Of a stretch of DNA of 64,000 nucleotides, positions 61,370 through 64,000 are shown in pieces. The stretch comes from DYRB01 sp963709645. Lineage in GTDB: Bacteria; Pseudomonadota; Gammaproteobacteria; Chromatiales; Chromatiaceae. The stretch lies in contig CAVPXP010000007.1 of NCBI GenBank assembly GCA_963709645.1, positions 124,001 to 188,000 on the forward strand, in the 5' to 3' direction. A model generated the notes under the pieces. That model was not told where the DNA came from and ran no database searches. It worked only from the letters and a program-made list of their open reading frames with translations. The position numbers were made by a program, and so were the translations under genes. The stretch's first letter is position 1; each line of letters starts with the position of its first letter.

Positions 61370-62494
61370 CTATGATCCCGCGAGGCGGGCGGTCAGCCGC
61401 CAATCCGACCCGATCGCGCGCACGTCTGTAAGCCTGAGCGGAATCCGCTCGGCCATGGCCCGGACAGCCGGCAGGCAGAAAAGGCCACGGGCGGCGTCTC
61501 CCATCAGATGAGGGGCGAGGTAGAGGATCAGCTCGTCGACCAGACCGGCCGCCACAAAGGCACCGGCCAAGGTTGGACCCGCCTCGATCAGTAACTCGTT
61601 CATCTCCAAGCTGGCGAGGTGCCGCAGCAGGGACTTGATATCCACTCGCCCGCCGTCGTCTGGGCACACAAGGACCCCCGCCCCGGCAGACTCCAAAGCG
61701 GCAGCCCTCTCGACGGGGCTATCCACGCAGGCGATCAGGTTGGCGCCGGGGAGCGACAGGATGCGGGCCCTGGCAGGGGTTCGCAGGCCGCTATCCACCA
61801 CCACCCGCAGGGGTTGGCGCGCGGCCGCGCCGGGCTCCAGCCACGGCAGATCCCCCGGATCGAGGCGAACGTTCAGGGAGGGATCGTCGGCGAGCAGAGT
61901 CCCCACGCCGGTGAGGATGGCGGAGCTGCGCGCCCGGAGGAACTGAACATCGCGGCGTGCCTCCTCGGAGCTTATCCAGCGGCTCTCCCCATTGGGCATG
62001 GCCGTGCGACCATCCAGACTTGCGGCCAGCTTGCAACGCACATAGGGGAGCCCCTGGGCCATGCGCTTGACGAAGCCCGGGTTGAGGGCCTTGGCCGGAG
62101 TCTCCATGACCCCTGACTCGACAGCGACACCGGCGGCGCCGAGCAGGGCAAGACCCTGGCCGGCCACCAGGGGGTTGGGATCCACCATGGCGACAACCAC
62201 ACGGGCAACCCCGTTGGCGATCAGAGCGTCCGTGCAGGGCGGGGTCTTTCCGTGATGGCAGCAGGGCTCCAGGGTCACATAGGCCGTTGCACCACGGGCC
62301 GCCGGCCCGGCTGCGGCGAGGGCAACGCGCTCGGCGTGGGGCCCACCGCAGCGCTTGTGCCAGCCCTCCCCCACCACGGACCCATCGCGAACCAGGACAC
62401 ATCCAACCCTCGGATTCGGATCTGAGGTATAGAGGCCGCGGGCAGCCAAACGCAGGGCGCGGGCCATGAAGGCATGGTCAGCGGCGTCACTCAC
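61370..62494 (-). CDS. ribD: Riboflavin biosynthesis protein RibD (deaminase/reductase)
   Basis: 374 aa. The N-terminal deaminase (about 1-145) has zinc ligands HAERVALAAAGPAA and PCCHHGKTPPC. The C-terminal reductase (about 150-370) shows PYVRCKLAASLDGRTAM, SRWISSEEARRDVQFLRARSSAILTGVGTLLADDPSLNVR, and EAGPTLAGAFVAAGLVDEL. The start overlaps the nrdR stop by four bases. Normal bifunctional length. Confidence 0.95.
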   Translation of the reverse strand: MSDAADHAFMARALRLAARGLYTSDPNPRVGCVLVRDGSVVGEGWHKRCGGPHAERVALAAAGPAARGATAYVTLEPCCHHGKTPPCTDALIANGVARVVVAMVDPNPLVAGQGLALLGAAGVAVESGVMETPAKALNPGFVKRMAQGLPYVRCKLAASLDGRTAMPNGESRWISSEEARRDVQFLRARSSAILTGVGTLLADDPSLNVRLDPGDLPWLEPGAAARQPLRVVVDSGLRTPARARILSLPGANLIACVDSPVERAAALESAGAGVLVCPDDGGRVDIKSLLRHLASLEMNELLIEAGPTLAGAFVAAGLVDELILYLAPHLMGDAARGLFCLPAVRAMAERIPLRLTDVRAIGSDWRLTARLAGS

Positions 62495-63042
62495 GGCTTG
62501 CTCGGGCGCTTGGCGGGCGGGTCGGACTTGAGAGGGTCCTGATCTAGGCCATCCAAGAGGTCGAGCTGCTGGCGACGAACCTCCGGGGTCGGCTGGCGTT
62601 CGAGGCGGTCAATCTCCTCGCGAAAGGCGTTCACGTCCTCGAACTTGCGGTAAACAGACGCAAAGCGGACATAGGCGACCTGATCGAGCCCGCGCAGCTC
62701 GTCCATGACCAATTCCCCAATGCGGCGGGAGGAGATCTCACCCTCCCCCCCGCTCACCAGGCGCCGGTTGATCCGGGCGATGGCCGCTTCAATCTGCTCG
62801 GTTCCCACCGGGCGTTTCTCCAGCGCCCGCATCAGGCCAGTGCGTAGCTTACGCCCATCGAAGGGGACCCGGCTCCCGTCGCGCTTGACGACCCGCGGTA
62901 GGTTGAGCTCCGCCGCCTCGAAAGTGGTGAAGCGCTCAGCGCAGACGACACACTGGCGGCGCCGACGCACCTGATCGCCCTCCCCGAAGAGGCGGGAGTC
63001 GACCACCTTGGTGTCCTGGGCTCCGCAAAAGGGACAGCGCAT
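62491..63042 (-). CDS. nrdR: Ribonucleotide reductase repressor NrdR
   Basis: 183 aa. The zinc ribbon MRCPFCGAQDTKVVDSRL…CVVCAERFTTFE is followed by the ATP-cone (about residues 45-140: VVKRDGSRVPFDGRKLRTGL). The C-terminus carries a 30-residue tail (DLLDGLDQDPLKSDPPAKRPSKP) longer than in E. coli. NrdR represses nrd operons using NrdR boxes; none was recognised here. It precedes ribD as in most Gammaproteobacteria, about 58 bp downstream of glyA. Confidence 0.95.
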   Translation of the reverse strand: MRCPFCGAQDTKVVDSRLFGEGDQVRRRRQCVVCAERFTTFEAAELNLPRVVKRDGSRVPFDGRKLRTGLMRALEKRPVGTEQIEAAIARINRRLVSGGEGEISSRRIGELVMDELRGLDQVAYVRFASVYRKFEDVNAFREEIDRLERQPTPEVRRQQLDLLDGLDQDPLKSDPPAKRPSKP

Positions 63043-63099
63043 GGAGTCAATCCACCCGCTGCGGGCGGTGCGCGCCCGGCCGGGGGTCTCTCATCGAGC

Positions 63100-64000
63100 T
63101 CAACGCTCGTAAACCGGGAACCGTGCGCACAGACCCAGCACTCGCTCCTTGACCGCTTCGGTCATCCCTGCGTCCCCTCGGCTGTCGATAACGTCGCACA
63201 TCCAGCCCGCCAGGTCCTTCGCCTCTGTGAGGCCGAAGCCGCGGGTGGTGATGGCCGGGGTCCCGACGCGGATGCCGCTGGTCACGAAAGGAGACTGAGG
63301 ATCGTTGGGAACGGCATTCTTGTTCACCGTGATGTTGGCGGCACCCAGCCAGGCGTCTACATCCTTGCCAGTGAGGCCCTGGGTGATGAAGCTGACGAGG
63401 AAGAGGTGGTCGTCGGTCCCACCGGAGACGACCTCAAAGCCGCGCGCGACGAAGACCTCCGCCATGGCCTGGGCGTTCTTGATGACCTGGGCCTGGTAGT
63501 CTCGGAAGGCAGGTTCCATCGCCTCTTTAAAAGCGACTGCCTTGGCGGCGATAACGTGCATTAGGGGCCCACCTTGAGTTCCGGGGAAGACCAGGGAACT
63601 CAGTCGCTTCTCGATCTCCGGGTTGGATTTGGCCAGGATCAGGCCGCCGCGGGGCCCGCGCAGGGTTTTGTGTGTGGTGGTGGTGGTGACATCGGCGATC
63701 CGCACCGGGCTCGGGTAGAGTCCGGCCGCCACCAGGCCGGCGACGTGGGCCATATCGACCAACAGATAGGCCCCCACGGCGTCAGCAATGGCGCGGAAGC
63801 GCTGCCAATCCACCACTCGGGAGTAAGCGGAAAACCCGGCGACAATCATGCGAGGCTTGTGGTCTCGGGCCAGCGCCTCGACTTGCGCATAGTCAATTTC
63901 CCCGGTAGCCGGATCGAGCCCGTACTGAAACGCCTTGTAGAGCTTGCCCGAGAAGTTGGGCTTGGCACCATGGGTCAGGTGGCCGCCGTGTGCCAGACTC
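63100..64000 (-). CDS. glyA: Serine hydroxymethyltransferase (5' end beyond the window)
   Basis: About 300 C-terminal residues are present; the start lies beyond 64000. Signature segments are SLAHGGHLTHGAKPNFSGK at the window edge, DMAHVAGLVAAGLYPSP, and the PLP-lysine region TTTTHKTLRGPRGG (Lys in HKT). AITTRGFGLTEAKDLAGWMCDVID lies near the end. It interconverts serine and glycine, feeding one-carbon units. It is upstream of nrdR, a conserved order. Confidence 0.96.
   Translation of the reverse strand, partial: SLAHGGHLTHGAKPNFSGKLYKAFQYGLDPATGEIDYAQVEALARDHKPRMIVAGFSAYSRVVDWQRFRAIADAVGAYLLVDMAHVAGLVAAGLYPSPVRIADVTTTTTHKTLRGPRGGLILAKSNPEIEKRLSSLVFPGTQGGPLMHVIAAKAVAFKEAMEPAFRDYQAQVIKNAQAMAEVFVARGFEVVSGGTDDHLFLVSFITQGLTGKDVDAWLGAANITVNKNAVPNDPQSPFVTSGIRVGTPAITTRGFGLTEAKDLAGWMCDVIDSRGDAGMTEAVKERVLGLCARFPVYER

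Overview
The window reads as chromosomal DNA of a high-GC gammaproteobacterium, most likely a sulfur-oxidising member of the Chromatiales (purple sulfur bacteria and relatives). The reasons are the rhd-tusA-dsrE2 sulfur-transfer cluster beside a CysG-type siroheme synthase, a dihaem cytochrome c4, and typical gammaproteobacterial gene orders (rpoE-rseABC-mucD, lepA-lepB-rnc-era-recO-pdxJ, def-fmt-rsmB, nrdR-rib-nusB-thiL-pgpA). No rRNA, tRNA, CRISPR array, phage or intact insertion sequence was found. The taxonomic call is inference from gene content.

Layout. 0-3.7 kb: a NahK-like phosphotransferase and a BaeS/BaeR-type two-component pair. 3.9-7.4 kb: an orphan secreted protein made only of a subtilase N-terminal region, then a heavily frameshifted secreted S8 protease with five 53-residue Gly/Asp-rich repeats; this is the most accessory-looking part. 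7.5-13.9 kb: pdxJ, recO, era, rnc, a DUF4845 membrane protein, lepB and lepA. 14.1-18.4 kb: the sigma-E envelope-stress operon rpoE-rseA-rseB-rseC-mucD. 18.66-18.83 kb: a 165-bp imperfect palindrome directly before nadB. 20.5-27.2 kb: a UMF1-type transporter with an overlapping FixJ-like regulator, a membrane-anchored HtrA protease, an AI-2E-family permease and a LysR regulator.

27.4-34.4 kb: a FadL-like outer-membrane protein, the dsrE2-tusA-rhodanese cluster, divergent cysG, a MESH1-like HD hydrolase, an EEP-family phosphatase and cytochrome c4. 34.5-39.6 kb: a VTC2/GDP-L-galactose phosphorylase-like HIT protein overlapping a PCu(A)C copper chaperone, MtfA, a retropepsin-like protease and NhaD. 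39.8-46.4 kb: tsaC, purE, topA, smg, dprA and a LysM protein. 46.5-53.8 kb: def-fmt-rsmB-DUF4390-ntrY-ntrX. 54-56.6 kb: hemerythrin, a TPR protein and malQ. 56.8-64 kb: pgpA, thiL, nusB, ribH, ribBA, ribE, ribD, nrdR and the 3' part of glyA, all on the minus strand.

Sequence quality matters here. baeS, recO, pdxJ, lepA, nadB and cysG each look broken by single-base indels although both halves are fully conserved. Because several of these are core genes, sequencing or assembly error is the simplest explanation. The S8 protease carries at least eight frame changes in 2.6 kb, far denser than elsewhere, and may be a true pseudogene.
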